Source: Ignavibacteriales bacterium
GTDB lineage: Bacteria; Bacteroidota; Ignavibacteria; UBA10030; UBA8401
Length of the DNA stretch: 32,660 bases
Direction: 5' to 3'
Assembly (NCBI GenBank): GCA_016182545.1
Contig: JACPGG010000114.1
Coordinates: 1-32,660, forward strand
The position numbers and the translations under genes were made by a program. Positions 1 to 8,119 of the stretch are shown one piece after another (the first letter of the stretch is position 1; each line of letters starts with the position of its first letter). The notes beneath the pieces were generated by a model. The model was not told the DNA's origin and ran no database searches. It saw only the letters and a list, made by a program, of their open reading frames with translations.

Positions 1-409
1 TGATCAACGCAACGCCGGCAAAAATAAAGATCGCTCTCATTACCAGCGCACCGAGAATACCACAAAAAAGGACTTTGTGTTGGTACAATCTCGGCACCTG
101 AAAATAGGTGAAGACCATCAGAAAGACGAACACGTTGTCAACGCTTAGTGATTTTTCAATGAGATACCCCGTCAGAAACGCGAGCGCCGCTTCTTTGTTT
201 GTATACTCACTCCCCGGCGCCATCCAGTCCCAGTAATAATAAATGAGCGTATTAAAAACGAGTGCAAGCGAGATCCATACCGCACTCCACATCAGCGCTT
301 CCTTCATTTTCACTTCGTGCGCCTGTTTGTGAAATACGCCAAGATCGAGCGCCAGCATCAGCAGCACGAACAGATTGAAAAAGATCCACATCAATGTCAT
401 TTGTTCCAT
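1..409 (-). CDS. TerC/Alx-family integral membrane protein (3' end outside window)
   Basis: An open frame runs from ATG at 409 to the window edge with no stop, so only the first 136 residues are visible. It begins MEQMTLMWIFFNLFVLLML and has hydrophobic segments at about residues 7-27, 40-60, 92-106 and 115-136. The stretch GYLIEKSLSVDNVFVFLMVF (about residues 81-100), with acidic residues inside a membrane helix, is the hallmark of the TerC/Alx family. Family members are inner-membrane proteins linked to metal ion (manganese) export or tellurite resistance; the substrate cannot be read here. It follows htpX on the same strand, 126 nt away, with a perfect hairpin in the gap. The family call is firm; the function is only family-level. 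Confidence 0.88.
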   Translation of the reverse strand, partial: MEQMTLMWIFFNLFVLLMLALDLGVFHKQAHEVKMKEALMWSAVWISLALVFNTLIYYYWDWMAPGSEYTNKEAALAFLTGYLIEKSLSVDNVFVFLMVFTYFQVPRLYQHKVLFCGILGALVMRAIFIFAGVALI

Positions 410-481
410 AATTCCCCATCAGTACAAAAAAAGAGCCGTAAAGATCCGGGCTTTACCTTTTTCTTCACGGCAAGAAAATGG

Positions 482-528
482 CAGCCTTGCGAAGGTTATC
501 TTGCGGCTAAGAAACCTTCGCAAGGCTG
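482..528 (-). repeat. Perfect 16-bp hairpin after htpX stop
   Basis: Arms CAGCCTTGCGAAGGTT (482-497) and AACCTTCGCAAGGCTG (513-528) are perfectly complementary around a 15-nt loop. The hairpin starts 7 nt beyond the htpX stop and precedes the TerC gene. No U-tract follows on the minus strand, so it looks more like a transcript-stabilising or processing hairpin or a repeat element than a terminator. Confidence 0.8.
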
Positions 529-535
529 GGTTCAT

Positions 536-1393
536 CTATCGTGTTGTGTTTCCGTATACCATTGCTTCGAGCCGCGCGATCCGTTCTTCCATCGGCGGAT
601 GAGTGCTGAATAAACTCATAACCCCCCCTCCGTGCAGCGGATTGACGATGAACATGTGCGCCGTTGCGGGAGTAGCGTGCATCGGGATCTGTTGCGACGC
701 AGTGTGGAGTCTTTTGAGCGCACTTGCCAACGATAAAGGATTTCCGCTCATCGTTGCTCCCGTTTCATCGGCGAGAAACTCGCGCGAACGCGAGATCGCC
801 ATCTGCACCAATAAGGCTGCGATCGGTGCGACGATCATCATGACGATCGCTACAAGAGGATTCGATCTTTCTTCATTATCAGAACTGCGCCCTCCAAAGA
901 TCATCGCCCACTGCGCCATATGTGCAAGGTAGCTGATAGCACCGGCAAATGTCGCGGCGATCGTTCCAACAAGAATATCACGATTCTTGATATGTGCAAG
1001 TTCGTGCGCGATAACGCCGCGTAATTCATCTCTTGAAAGTAATTGCACGATCCCTTCCGTCACCGCGACTGCTGAGTGTTGCGGATCGCGTCCGGTGGCG
1101 AATGCATTCGGTTGTTCGCCGGGAATCAAATACAATTTCGGCATCGGCAACCCGGCACGCATCGTCAATTCCTGCGTTATTTGAAACAGTGCGGGTTGTT
1201 CGCTTTGCTTCAATTCATGTGCACCATACATACGAAGCACAATTTTATCGCTCCACCAGTACGAAACAAAGTTCATGATGCCGGCAAAGAACAGAGCGAA
1301 CAACATTCCGCTCTGCCCGCCGATTGCGCCCCCGACCATTACAACCATAACGGTGAGAACGCCCATGAGAAGAAACGTTTTCATCGTGTTCAT
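536..1393 (-). CDS. htpX: HtpX-like membrane zinc metalloprotease (M48B)
   Basis: A membrane protease that degrades damaged or misassembled membrane proteins. Two N-terminal hydrophobic segments (about residues 5-25 and 30-48) precede the zinc site AHELAH (HEXXH near residue 130) followed by KNRD. Two further membrane segments lie at about 146-160 and 180-200, with the downstream motif [11 protein letters not shown] carrying the third ligand region (E in EFLAD). The 285-residue length is normal for HtpX. An upstream ATG at 1402 is in frame, but the AAGGGAGA ribosome site (1403-1410) abuts it and sits 9 nt before the ATG at 1393, so 1393 is preferred. Next on the strand comes TerC. Confidence 0.93.
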   Translation of the reverse strand: MNTMKTFLLMGVLTVMVVMVGGAIGGQSGMLFALFFAGIMNFVSYWWSDKIVLRMYGAHELKQSEQPALFQITQELTMRAGLPMPKLYLIPGEQPNAFATGRDPQHSAVAVTEGIVQLLSRDELRGVIAHELAHIKNRDILVGTIAATFAGAISYLAHMAQWAMIFGGRSSDNEERSNPLVAIVMMIVAPIAALLVQMAISRSREFLADETGATMSGNPLSLASALKRLHTASQQIPMHATPATAHMFIVNPLHGGGVMSLFSTHPPMEERIARLEAMVYGNTTR

Positions 1394-1480
1394 ATAAATC
1401 ATTCTCCCTTACTGTGAAAAGTTCTCAATCGCTACCCTCAATAACACCGCGTAAACTTCAAGAAGTTCCACTAAATGATG

Positions 1481-2041
1481 CTACGAATAAAGATATAATA
1501 TCCAATACATCAACGGGATACAGACCCCGAACCCGACAAACCACTTCCCACGTCCGCTCAATCCGGTTTTCCCTCGCAACATGAATAAACCGGTGATTCC
1601 CATAAAAATCAATGCAACTGCAAACAGATCGGCAATGTAGGTCCAGAAACCCTTCGTCGCATTCAGATGGAGTTGATTCATCTCGAACAACACGGGACGT
1701 GTGGGGGATGCTTCTTTGAGAACATTTCCGGTCGGAAGATCGATTGAATACGTTATCCCTTGATAAAACAACTGTGCGGTGGATGAGTCGGGACGGAAAT
1801 AATTTTGAGGATCTTCGGCTAATTGCAGCTTTGTCTTTGCCTCAGCGATTATTTCTTCTTTTCCAATTGACGTGAACGGCTCAACTGAGATGATCACCTT
1901 TTGGCGTGTATAATTCGGATTCCAGTCGGCGATATGATTGACAGCCAGCCCGCTGATTCCGTAAATGAACACCGTCGCAACACTGAGATATCCGATGTCG
2001 CGATGAAGGATCTTATTCCACGCTCTCCAATTGAAATCCAT
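1481..2041 (-). CDS. PepSY-associated transmembrane protein
   Basis: A 186-residue protein with one N-terminal membrane helix (about residues 17-35), a periplasmic middle part, and two C-terminal helices (about 135-155 and 165-184). The N-terminus MDFNWRAWNKILHRDIGYLS and the segment EMNQLHLNATKGFWTYIADLFA match the general pattern of PepSY_TM-like proteins, often found near iron or copper handling and respiratory genes. Its ATG overlaps the TAA of the DUF4920 gene by one base, so the two are co-translated partners. No catalytic motif is visible. Confidence 0.7.
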   Translation of the reverse strand: MDFNWRAWNKILHRDIGYLSVATVFIYGISGLAVNHIADWNPNYTRQKVIISVEPFTSIGKEEIIAEAKTKLQLAEDPQNYFRPDSSTAQLFYQGITYSIDLPTGNVLKEASPTRPVLFEMNQLHLNATKGFWTYIADLFAVALIFMGITGLFMLRGKTGLSGRGKWFVGFGVCIPLMYWILYLYS

Positions 2042-2499
2042 TACTTCAGAACAACTGCTCCTTCGCCCATCAGTTGGATCGTTGTCTGTGGTCCCTTGAC
2101 TGACGATGGATCGAATGTTGTCCCTTCCTCTTTCGCGTGCATCTCTCCCTGTTTGATCAATTCTTCTTTCGACAATGTCTTAACGCTCACCGTTCCTTCG
2201 GCAACAACGTTCTGCCCTTTGATCTCCATCGGAAACACGATCACGCCGTCTTCCACTTTGAACCGGATCGATTCAAATTCCCTATCGCTTGAAATCTTGA
2301 TCCAGCAGCCACGATGCTCGCACACAGCAACGATTGCTCCTTCCACCTGGACGAGTGTACCGTCAAATTTTTCCGGCGCAGCAAGTATGTCGGAAATCTT
2401 CGTTTTTTCTTTCAATGTAAGTTCTTTGCCGAATTTCTTTTTATCGGCGGCGTTCAATGCAAGGACGAACAACAACAAAAACATTATGTAGTATCTCAT
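2041..2499 (-). CDS. Secreted DUF4920 protein
   Basis: A 152-residue exported protein. The frame stays open up to 2622, but the ATG at 2499 follows a good CGGAGA ribosome site and starts a signal peptide (MRYYIMFLLLFVLALNA, then ADKKK), so 2499 is chosen. The mature part carries VQVEGAIVAVCEHRGCWIKI, the conserved CxxxGCW pattern of DUF4920, in a likely OB-fold. The function is unknown; the cysteine pair suggests metal or redox binding (inference). It overlaps the PepSY-like gene by one base. Confidence 0.75.
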   Translation of the reverse strand: MRYYIMFLLLFVLALNAADKKKFGKELTLKEKTKISDILAAPEKFDGTLVQVEGAIVAVCEHRGCWIKISSDREFESIRFKVEDGVIVFPMEIKGQNVVAEGTVSVKTLSKEELIKQGEMHAKEEGTTFDPSSVKGPQTTIQLMGEGAVVLK

Positions 2500-2522
2500 G
2501 GTATTCTCCGTTTCAAAATAAA

Positions 2523-2551
2523 AATGCCTCAGTGTTGACTGAGGCATTATA
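2523..2551 (-). promoter_or_regulatory. Leader hairpin and TATAAT box upstream of the DUF4920 gene
   Basis: Arms AATGCCTCAG (2523-2532) and CTGAGGCATT (2539-2548) form a perfect 10-bp stem with a 6-nt loop. On the minus strand the stem is followed by TTTTTATTTTG and then the ribosome site, like a terminator or attenuator in the leader. A TATAAT sequence on the minus strand (2546-2551) overlaps the outer arm, so the transcript might instead begin within the hairpin. Which reading is right cannot be settled from sequence. Confidence 0.5.
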
Positions 2552-2670
2552 CTAAGTTTTTGGTTCAGAAAAAATCTGTTATTGACATTCAATTTATCGT
2601 TTTTTAGTTTGCACCCACTCAAGTCATTAATGTCAATCTAAATCAATCTAAAATAGTATAGGAGAATAAT

Positions 2671-3264
2671 ATGAGAAGAACTTTTCTTTCAATTCTTTGT
2701 TTTCCTGCTGTGTTTCTCTCAATGGTTGCACAAGAGATCAATCCAAAAATTGGTTTAAGCACCACGGTCAGTTCTTCTCCCACTATCGGTGTGCGATTAT
2801 TCTTTCCGCAGTCGTTTGATATTCGTTTTTCCTATTCGTTCCTCAGCAATTCAATAGAAAGAGATATTTCAACTTCACAAGGCACACAGTCGCTTGAAAT
2901 GAAAAGAACGGAACATGAAATAACCTTGGGTATCGCAGCCTATCTCGCTGCACGGATACTAAGCGAGAACACTACGACACGACTCTACGTCGGCATTAAT
3001 TTCTCCTATAACAACCAACAGCAAGACGAACCGGTATTACAAGTACCAAGTTTTGAGTACACTTCAAAAACTGCAAAAGCAGATCTATACGGCGTGTCGA
3101 TTTTTGCTGGAAACGAGTTAGTATTGTTTGAGGTGGTAAGCGTTTTTGGGGAGGCAGGTATCCTCTATTCGACCGGCAAAATTCCATCAGCGGTATTATC
3201 AAATCCTTCTACAACGACAACATCTGTTAGCGGAAATATTGGAATGATTTATTATTTCAATTAA
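2671..3264 (+). CDS. Predicted outer-membrane beta-barrel protein
   Basis: A 197-residue protein with a signal peptide (MRRTFLSILCFPAVFLSMVAQ) and then alternating hydrophobic/polar strands such as VRLFFPQSFDIRFSYSF and TRLYVGINFSYNN. It ends in a strand with terminal aromatic residue and asparagine (GNIGMIYYFN), typical of small outer-membrane barrels. AGGAGA precedes the ATG. It is the only complete plus-strand gene in the window and is divergent from the DUF4920 gene. I do not recognise a named family. Confidence 0.6.
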   Translation: MRRTFLSILCFPAVFLSMVAQEINPKIGLSTTVSSSPTIGVRLFFPQSFDIRFSYSFLSNSIERDISTSQGTQSLEMKRTEHEITLGIAAYLAARILSENTTTRLYVGINFSYNNQQQDEPVLQVPSFEYTSKTAKADLYGVSIFAGNELVLFEVVSVFGEAGILYSTGKIPSAVLSNPSTTTTSVSGNIGMIYYFN

Positions 3265-3282
3265 GATTTTACGCTTAATAAA

Positions 3283-4614
3283 TCACTTTGGCGCTTTATA
3301 CATCCGCATAATATACGCTGCAATTGAATCTGCTTCTGCAGGTTTCAACCCCTGGTTGGGCATCGGCGGGAATGCGGGATCCATTTTTTGAGGATTCAAG
3401 ACAAATGACAATAATTTCGCTCTGTCGTTTTCGTACTTCGGCAGCACATCCTTATACGCAGGACCGACTTTCTTTATTCCAAATTCATGACACGCAGAAC
3501 ATTTTGCCGAGAAGATCTCTTCACCAGAGATCACTTTGAGACTGATCCCCATTGCAGCGAGCAATTCTTCATGGTGCTTGTCGTATTGATATGCAAGGAA
3601 TGACGAATGCTTCTTTGTCGCACCCGCAAATGAATTCGTATCCGCAATAACGACCGAGACTATTGAAATGATGAGCACGTAAAACGCGAGGGCGGCAAAT
3701 TTCGATTCAAAACTCTTCATCATTGCATACACATAATGGCTGGTCAGGAAAAGAAAAAAAATTCCGACCACGGAAGCGACGAACACGGCGCCTGACAATC
3801 CGGCGACCGGCGCAACGATCACCGAAAGAACGACAAAAAGCGGTTGAATAAGAATTGAAATGAGAGCTGTCGGAAGAGTCGCCGATTTGACGAATGCCGC
3901 GTACTCGGCTGCGATGTTCTTTTTCCCCCCTTCCCAACTGAATGTGAAGAAGAGCGTACCGACCGTAGCGATGGTCAATGAGAGCGCAACGAATTGGAGA
4001 AACTTTACGATCACTCCCGCTGAAAAGATCAATTCAACGACAGTGGTGACCGAACTCCACTGCGTCGGCTCGGATGCCAATGTGGTGCCGGCGAAAAGAA
4101 AAAAGATACCGACAAAAAGAAATAACAACGAATATTTTCCCGATGTCCGCTTCTGTTCGGATAGTTCGGTGCGGAACACGGAGATCTCTTCGTTCCCCTG
4201 CTTGATCGTCTCAAGGACGGAACTCAATTTGAATGCTGAATTGTACGACGACGCAAATGCAGAACCTGCCATAAAGAACACCGCACCCCACGTTAAAATG
4301 CTGACGCTGATCGATTCGCTCCCCTGCAGCAATTGTGCGTAGGCAAAAACAAGCGTGATGTACGGAACGACGCCGAACAGAAAGAGTATGCTCTTGTTCG
4401 GCAATACATGGTCGATGACATCCTTCGCAAAGTGGAGCGCATTGATGTCGTTCCGCTTCCTTCCCTTTCGTCCGTAATACAGAGAAAGCGTGAGTGCTCC
4501 GAAGAGATAACTCACAAACGGAAGAAAGAGGATCTGCACGAAGTTCATCACAAAGTGAAGCACTTCGATCTGTGCAGCCGATTGAGGTAACGCAAGTTGT
4601 TTCAGAAAATCCAT
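3283..4614 (-). CDS. Polytopic membrane protein with C-terminal monoheme cytochrome c domain
   Basis: A 443-residue protein. The first ~330 residues hold about eight hydrophobic helices (for example around 22-46, 75-95, 105-120, 160-180, 205-225, 240-265, 270-297 and 307-323). A class I cytochrome c domain follows, with heme site CSACH (residues 372-376), GPAYKDV and the likely axial methionine in PPMPNQG (Met418). It is the last gene of the oxidase cluster, just after subunit II, which itself lacks a heme domain. The heme probably faces the periplasm and passes electrons to the CuA site, or serves another membrane redox step. The membrane part belongs to no family I can name. Confidence 0.8.
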   Translation of the reverse strand: MDFLKQLALPQSAAQIEVLHFVMNFVQILFLPFVSYLFGALTLSLYYGRKGRKRNDINALHFAKDVIDHVLPNKSILFLFGVVPYITLVFAYAQLLQGSESISVSILTWGAVFFMAGSAFASSYNSAFKLSSVLETIKQGNEEISVFRTELSEQKRTSGKYSLLFLFVGIFFLFAGTTLASEPTQWSSVTTVVELIFSAGVIVKFLQFVALSLTIATVGTLFFTFSWEGGKKNIAAEYAAFVKSATLPTALISILIQPLFVVLSVIVAPVAGLSGAVFVASVVGIFFLFLTSHYVYAMMKSFESKFAALAFYVLIISIVSVVIADTNSFAGATKKHSSFLAYQYDKHHEELLAAMGISLKVISGEEIFSAKCSACHEFGIKKVGPAYKDVLPKYENDRAKLLSFVLNPQKMDPAFPPMPNQGLKPAEADSIAAYIMRMYKAPK

Positions 4615-4655
4615 TGTCGTGTCACAATTTGATTTGAGTAATTTTCTTTTTACAG

Positions 4656-4684
4656 CAATCCGATCGCTTGAAGCAATCGGATTG
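4656..4684 (-). repeat. Hairpin 2 nt after the coxB stop
   Basis: Arms CAATCCGAT (4656-4664) and ATCGGATTG (4676-4684) pair perfectly, with a further short GCT/AGC stem inside. It lies between subunit II and the membrane cytochrome gene. The T-rich flank is on the plus strand, so for minus-strand transcripts it is more likely a 3'-end stabiliser or processing site than a terminator. Confidence 0.65.
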
Positions 4685-4686
4685 TT

Positions 4687-5334
4687 TTATTTCGTCTGAG
4701 CGACAAGTTTCGGTTCAAGGTTCGCTTTCTTTGATGCATCGGCAAACCATTGGTCGAACGCTTTCTGTTCCATAATATGCACAGCTGAATACATGTACGA
4801 ATGGTTCAATCCGCAGTACTCCGCGCACGCAATGTCGTAGCGCCCAACTTTTTCCGATTGAAACCAAGCATCGTTCTTTTTGTTGGGGTACACATCCTTC
4901 TTTACGCGGAATGCCGGAATGAAAAATGCATGATTCACATCCATCGAATGCAGATCAACGCGCACCGGTTTGCTGACCGGCACATAGAGCGTATCGGTCT
5001 TTAATCCGTTGGGATACTCGAAACTCCACTGCCACATCCGCGCCGTCACTTTTATTTGCAGCGCATCGTCCGGGATCGCACGCATATCTTTGTAGCCGAC
5101 CCAGCCGAAATAGAACATGCTGATGAAGAGCAGCAGTGGAATTCCTGTCCAGAGTATTTCCAGCGTCAGATTCCCTTCGATGTTCTTCGGTACGGGATTC
5201 CGCTTTCTGCTGTACCGGATAACAAAATAGATCATCGCGACCGTGATACCGATAAGAACGATCAGGGACAGTGCTGTGATGTACACAAACAGCGCATCAA
5301 CATCATTTGTAAAATTAGACGACGACGTGAACAT
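4687..5334 (-). CDS. coxB: Cytochrome c oxidase subunit II
   Basis: Subunit II receives electrons from cytochrome c at the binuclear CuA centre. Two N-terminal membrane helices (about 16-40 and 60-80) are followed by the aromatic motif TARMWQWSFEYPNG. The CuA ligands are all visible: His135 in VNHAFF, and CAEYCGLNHSYM (Cys170, Glu172, Cys174, His178, Met181). At 215 residues it ends soon after the CuA site, so it is not a caa3-type subunit II with fused heme. It lies downstream of subunit IV, an unusual final place in the order I-III-IV-II. Confidence 0.97.
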   Translation of the reverse strand: MFTSSSNFTNDVDALFVYITALSLIVLIGITVAMIYFVIRYSRKRNPVPKNIEGNLTLEILWTGIPLLLFISMFYFGWVGYKDMRAIPDDALQIKVTARMWQWSFEYPNGLKTDTLYVPVSKPVRVDLHSMDVNHAFFIPAFRVKKDVYPNKKNDAWFQSEKVGRYDIACAEYCGLNHSYMYSAVHIMEQKAFDQWFADASKKANLEPKLVAQTK

Positions 5335-5352
5335 TCAAATTACCTCGTTATG

Positions 5353-5385
5353 AAATGGAGCCCACCTCAAATGTGGACTCCATTT
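5353..5385 (-). repeat. Palindrome of the GGAGCCCACC family, 3 nt after coxD
   Basis: Left arm AAATGGAGCCCAC (5353-5365) and right arm GTGGACTCCATTT (5373-5385) pair with one mismatch. Related copies are at 25474-25504 and, inverted, at 26867-26889. All three lie in gaps between same-strand genes. Confidence 0.7.
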
Positions 5386-5388
5386 GAT

Positions 5389-5685
5389 CTACCTCGTGAA
5401 AGAATAATCCCAAAATGTAAATGTGATGAAAATTGCGAACGTGATAAATGCGACCGCGATGAATAACTTGAACACCCGATCTTCGTACTTCAAATGCATA
5501 AAGTAATTCAAGACAAACCACGATTTTGTCGATGCAATCAGTAATGCGACGACGACGGTCCAATTCCCAAGTCCGATACCAGCTGCCGTTACGGTAATAC
5601 CGGTAAACGCAAGCAGCGCGAGCCAGATGAAAATATATTTTCCGTACTCTATAACGTGTGCTTCTTGGTGATGATGATCGCTCAT
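5389..5685 (-). CDS. coxD: Cytochrome c oxidase subunit IV (prokaryotic type)
   Basis: A 98-residue small subunit with a His-rich start (MSDHHHQEAHVIEYGKYIFIW) and three membrane helices (about 16-36, 41-60 and 72-94). The central motif STKSWFVLNYFMHLKYEDRVFK is typical of the bacterial COX4 family. It probably helps assemble or stabilise the oxidase. It sits between subunits III and II in the same operon. Confidence 0.92.
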   Translation of the reverse strand: MSDHHHQEAHVIEYGKYIFIWLALLAFTGITVTAAGIGLGNWTVVVALLIASTKSWFVLNYFMHLKYEDRVFKLFIAVAFITFAIFITFTFWDYSFTR

Positions 5686-5746
5686 TGTGAACCTCTAAAA
5701 ATTTTATTCTTGCAAGTCGCGTTAACGCCGACCCGCCACAAATCTT

Positions 5747-6370
5747 TTAATGTATCAAATAGAACAACGGGAACAGGAAGATCCAGATCAAATCGACCAA
5801 GTGCCAGTACAATGCCGCATTCTCCAGACGAACATATTGTGTTTGATGCACTTTTCCCTGACCGATATGGCGCAAAATGAACAGGAAGAACACAACACCG
5901 ACGATAACGTGCAGCGCGTGGAGTCCTGTCATAACATAATACAGACCAAAATAAAGAATTTCTCCTTCCGGCTTGTTCAGCAGTTCTTTTGAGCCGGGGT
6001 AAATGCCGTGATGGATCTTTGCGCTCCATTCGAAATACTTGTTTACCATGAATGCAAACGCGAACATGATCGTGACCCACACAAGCCCTTTGGCAAAGCG
6101 GACATTCCCTTTTTGCATTGCAGTGATCGACATTGCCGCGGTCATGCTGCTTGTCAGCAGGATGATGGTGTTGATCAACCCGATGGTCGTGTTCAATTCC
6201 TGTGCAGCGATGTGAAATTCCTGTTGATGCGTGAATCGATACACCGAGTACACGATGAATAATCCGCCGAAGAGAACCAATTCGGTGAAGAGGAAGAGCC
6301 ACATTCCCATACGGGAACCGTAATCATCCCTGTGAACGTGATGAACTGCAGTGGGTGCAGAAGAACTCAC
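5747..6370 (-). CDS. coxC: Cytochrome c oxidase subunit III
   Basis: A 207-residue subunit III with five membrane helices. Recognisable motifs are GMWLFLFTELVLFGGLF near the start, the central YVMTGLHALHVIVG and the terminal ENAALYWHLVDLIWIFLFPLFYL. The length fits the five-helix form. The start is GTG (6368-6370) placed directly after the TAA of coxA with no gap, so translation is probably coupled. Confidence 0.96.
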   Translation of the reverse strand: MSSSAPTAVHHVHRDDYGSRMGMWLFLFTELVLFGGLFIVYSVYRFTHQQEFHIAAQELNTTIGLINTIILLTSSMTAAMSITAMQKGNVRFAKGLVWVTIMFAFAFMVNKYFEWSAKIHHGIYPGSKELLNKPEGEILYFGLYYVMTGLHALHVIVGVVFFLFILRHIGQGKVHQTQYVRLENAALYWHLVDLIWIFLFPLFYLIH

Positions 6371-8020
6371 TTACGTTCCCTCCTTTTTAGCGACTTCATA
6401 TTCAGAGTAATCATACGGACCTGTTGTCACGGTCGGCACCTCGTGAAAATTTTCTACGATCGGCGGCGTTTGCGTCGTCCACTCCAGCGTTTCTCCGCCC
6501 CACGGATTCTTCGGAGTCTTTGCGCCCCGTCTCATCCCGACAAAAAGATTCGTGAACATGATGATGAGTCCGAGGATGAGGATCCATGAACCGATGGTTG
6601 ATGCAAAATGATACGGTTGAAACTCAGGGAGATAATCGTAGTATCGGCGAGGCATTCCAAGATAACCCATGATGAACATCGGGAAGTACAAAAGATTGTA
6701 TCCGAACGTTACGATCGCCCACGCCCATGTAGCAACCTTCATATTGTACATTCTCCCGAACATTTTCGGGAACCAGTAATGCATCGCCGCAAAAATTCCG
6801 AAACCCGTCCCGCCGAACATCACATAGTGAAAATGCGCAACGACGAACGACGTATCCTGTAAATGGATATTCACCGACAGCGCACCGAGCATCAGACCGG
6901 TGAAACCACCGATTGAAAATTGGAAAATGAATGAAAGGACATACAGCAGCGGCGGATCTGCCTGGATCGATCCTTTGTACAATGTGGAAACCCAGTTGAA
7001 CACTTTAATGGCACTGGGGATGGAAACAATGAATGTGATGAATGAAAAGACGAACATCGCCGTGTCGCTCATTCCTGCCGTGAACATGTGGTGTGCCCAC
7101 ACGAGCGAGCCGAAGAATGCGATCGCGATACTGGAGAATGCAATGAACTTATATCCAAAAATTGTCCGCCGCGCAAAAACGGGAATGATCTCCGAAACAA
7201 TTCCCATCGCCGGTAGGATCATAATGTAAACGGCAGGATGCGAATAGATCCAGAACAAATGCTGATACAGCACGGGATCGCCGCCGAGAACAGGATCAAA
7301 AATTCCGACGCCGAGTGTCCGTTCAATGATGACGAGCGCGAGTGTGATACCGATGATCGGCGTTGCAAGTACCTGTACCCACGCAGTCGCATACAACGAC
7401 CAGATAAATAGCGGCAACCTGAACCACGACATTCCCGGCGCGCGCATCCGGTGGATCGTCGTAATGAAATTAATTCCGGTCAGTATCGACGAAAAGCCGA
7501 GAAGAAATGCTGCGGTCAACGCCGGAAGCACATTCGTTGTCGTGCGAACAGAATACGGAACATAGAACATCCATCCCGTATCCGCAGAACCTCCCGGAAG
7601 CAGCCATCCTGCAACAGCAACCAGCCCTCCGGTGATGAACAGGTACCACGAAAGTAAATTCACCCGTGGAAAGATAACATCCTTCGCACCGATCATGATC
7701 GGCAGGAAGAAATTGCCGAACACCGCGGGAAGCCCCGGAATGATGAACAGGAAGATCATGATAATGCCGTGCAGAGTGAAGAACTGGTTGTACGTCTGCG
7801 CATCGATGAACGTTTTGCCGGGAGAGATCAATTCCAAACGGATCATGAATCCGAATCCCACAGCGACAAAGAAGAATGCAAGCATCGTGTACAGATAGAG
7901 CAGTCCGATACGTTTATGATCGACGCTCAATATCCATCCCAACAATCCTTTATGCGTGTTGGTCGTTACTTCAAGATAACTTGGTTCTATTTTATCAACT
8001 GGCATTGCAACATGTGCCAT
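6371..8020 (-). CDS. coxA: Cytochrome c oxidase subunit I (A2-type heme-copper oxidase)
   Basis: The catalytic subunit, reducing oxygen to water while pumping protons. Twelve or more helices in 549 residues. Ligands are visible: His84 (FFTLHG) for the low-spin heme; His261 and the cross-linked Tyr265 in YSHPAVYIMILP; His310-His311 (WAHHMF) for CuB; His396 and His398 in VVAHFHYVMFG for the two hemes. YSHP instead of GHPE marks the A2 class, in which Tyr-Ser replaces the D-channel glutamate. It follows the SCO gene and is directly joined to coxC. Confidence 0.98.
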   Translation of the reverse strand: MAHVAMPVDKIEPSYLEVTTNTHKGLLGWILSVDHKRIGLLYLYTMLAFFFVAVGFGFMIRLELISPGKTFIDAQTYNQFFTLHGIIMIFLFIIPGLPAVFGNFFLPIMIGAKDVIFPRVNLLSWYLFITGGLVAVAGWLLPGGSADTGWMFYVPYSVRTTTNVLPALTAAFLLGFSSILTGINFITTIHRMRAPGMSWFRLPLFIWSLYATAWVQVLATPIIGITLALVIIERTLGVGIFDPVLGGDPVLYQHLFWIYSHPAVYIMILPAMGIVSEIIPVFARRTIFGYKFIAFSSIAIAFFGSLVWAHHMFTAGMSDTAMFVFSFITFIVSIPSAIKVFNWVSTLYKGSIQADPPLLYVLSFIFQFSIGGFTGLMLGALSVNIHLQDTSFVVAHFHYVMFGGTGFGIFAAMHYWFPKMFGRMYNMKVATWAWAIVTFGYNLLYFPMFIMGYLGMPRRYYDYLPEFQPYHFASTIGSWILILGLIIMFTNLFVGMRRGAKTPKNPWGGETLEWTTQTPPIVENFHEVPTVTTGPYDYSEYEVAKKEGT

Positions 8021-8051
8021 ACTAATTCACCTCTATAGATTAAAATCCTCT

Positions 8052-8119
8052 CACACTAAGTCACAAAGTCACAAAAAAAAATTATTCTTTGTGTTTTGGT
8101 GGTTTCGTGGTTAAAAACC
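8052..8119. repeat. Imperfect inverted intergenic repeat (TTTGTG type)
   Basis: The gap between the SCO gene and coxA carries CACTAAGTCACAAAG (8053-8067) facing CTTTGTGTTTTGGTG (8087-8101), then GTGGTTTCGTGGTTAAA. Reduplicated CTTTGTG/TTGGTGGTTAAA units of this sort are familiar dispersed intergenic repeats in several bacterial groups. It begins just after the SCO stop codon. Confidence 0.5.

Noticed and set aside
5682-6302. 206-residue minus-strand ORF overlapping coxC
   Set aside because: It is a shifted-frame shadow of subunit III, rich in His/Arg and without family motifs.
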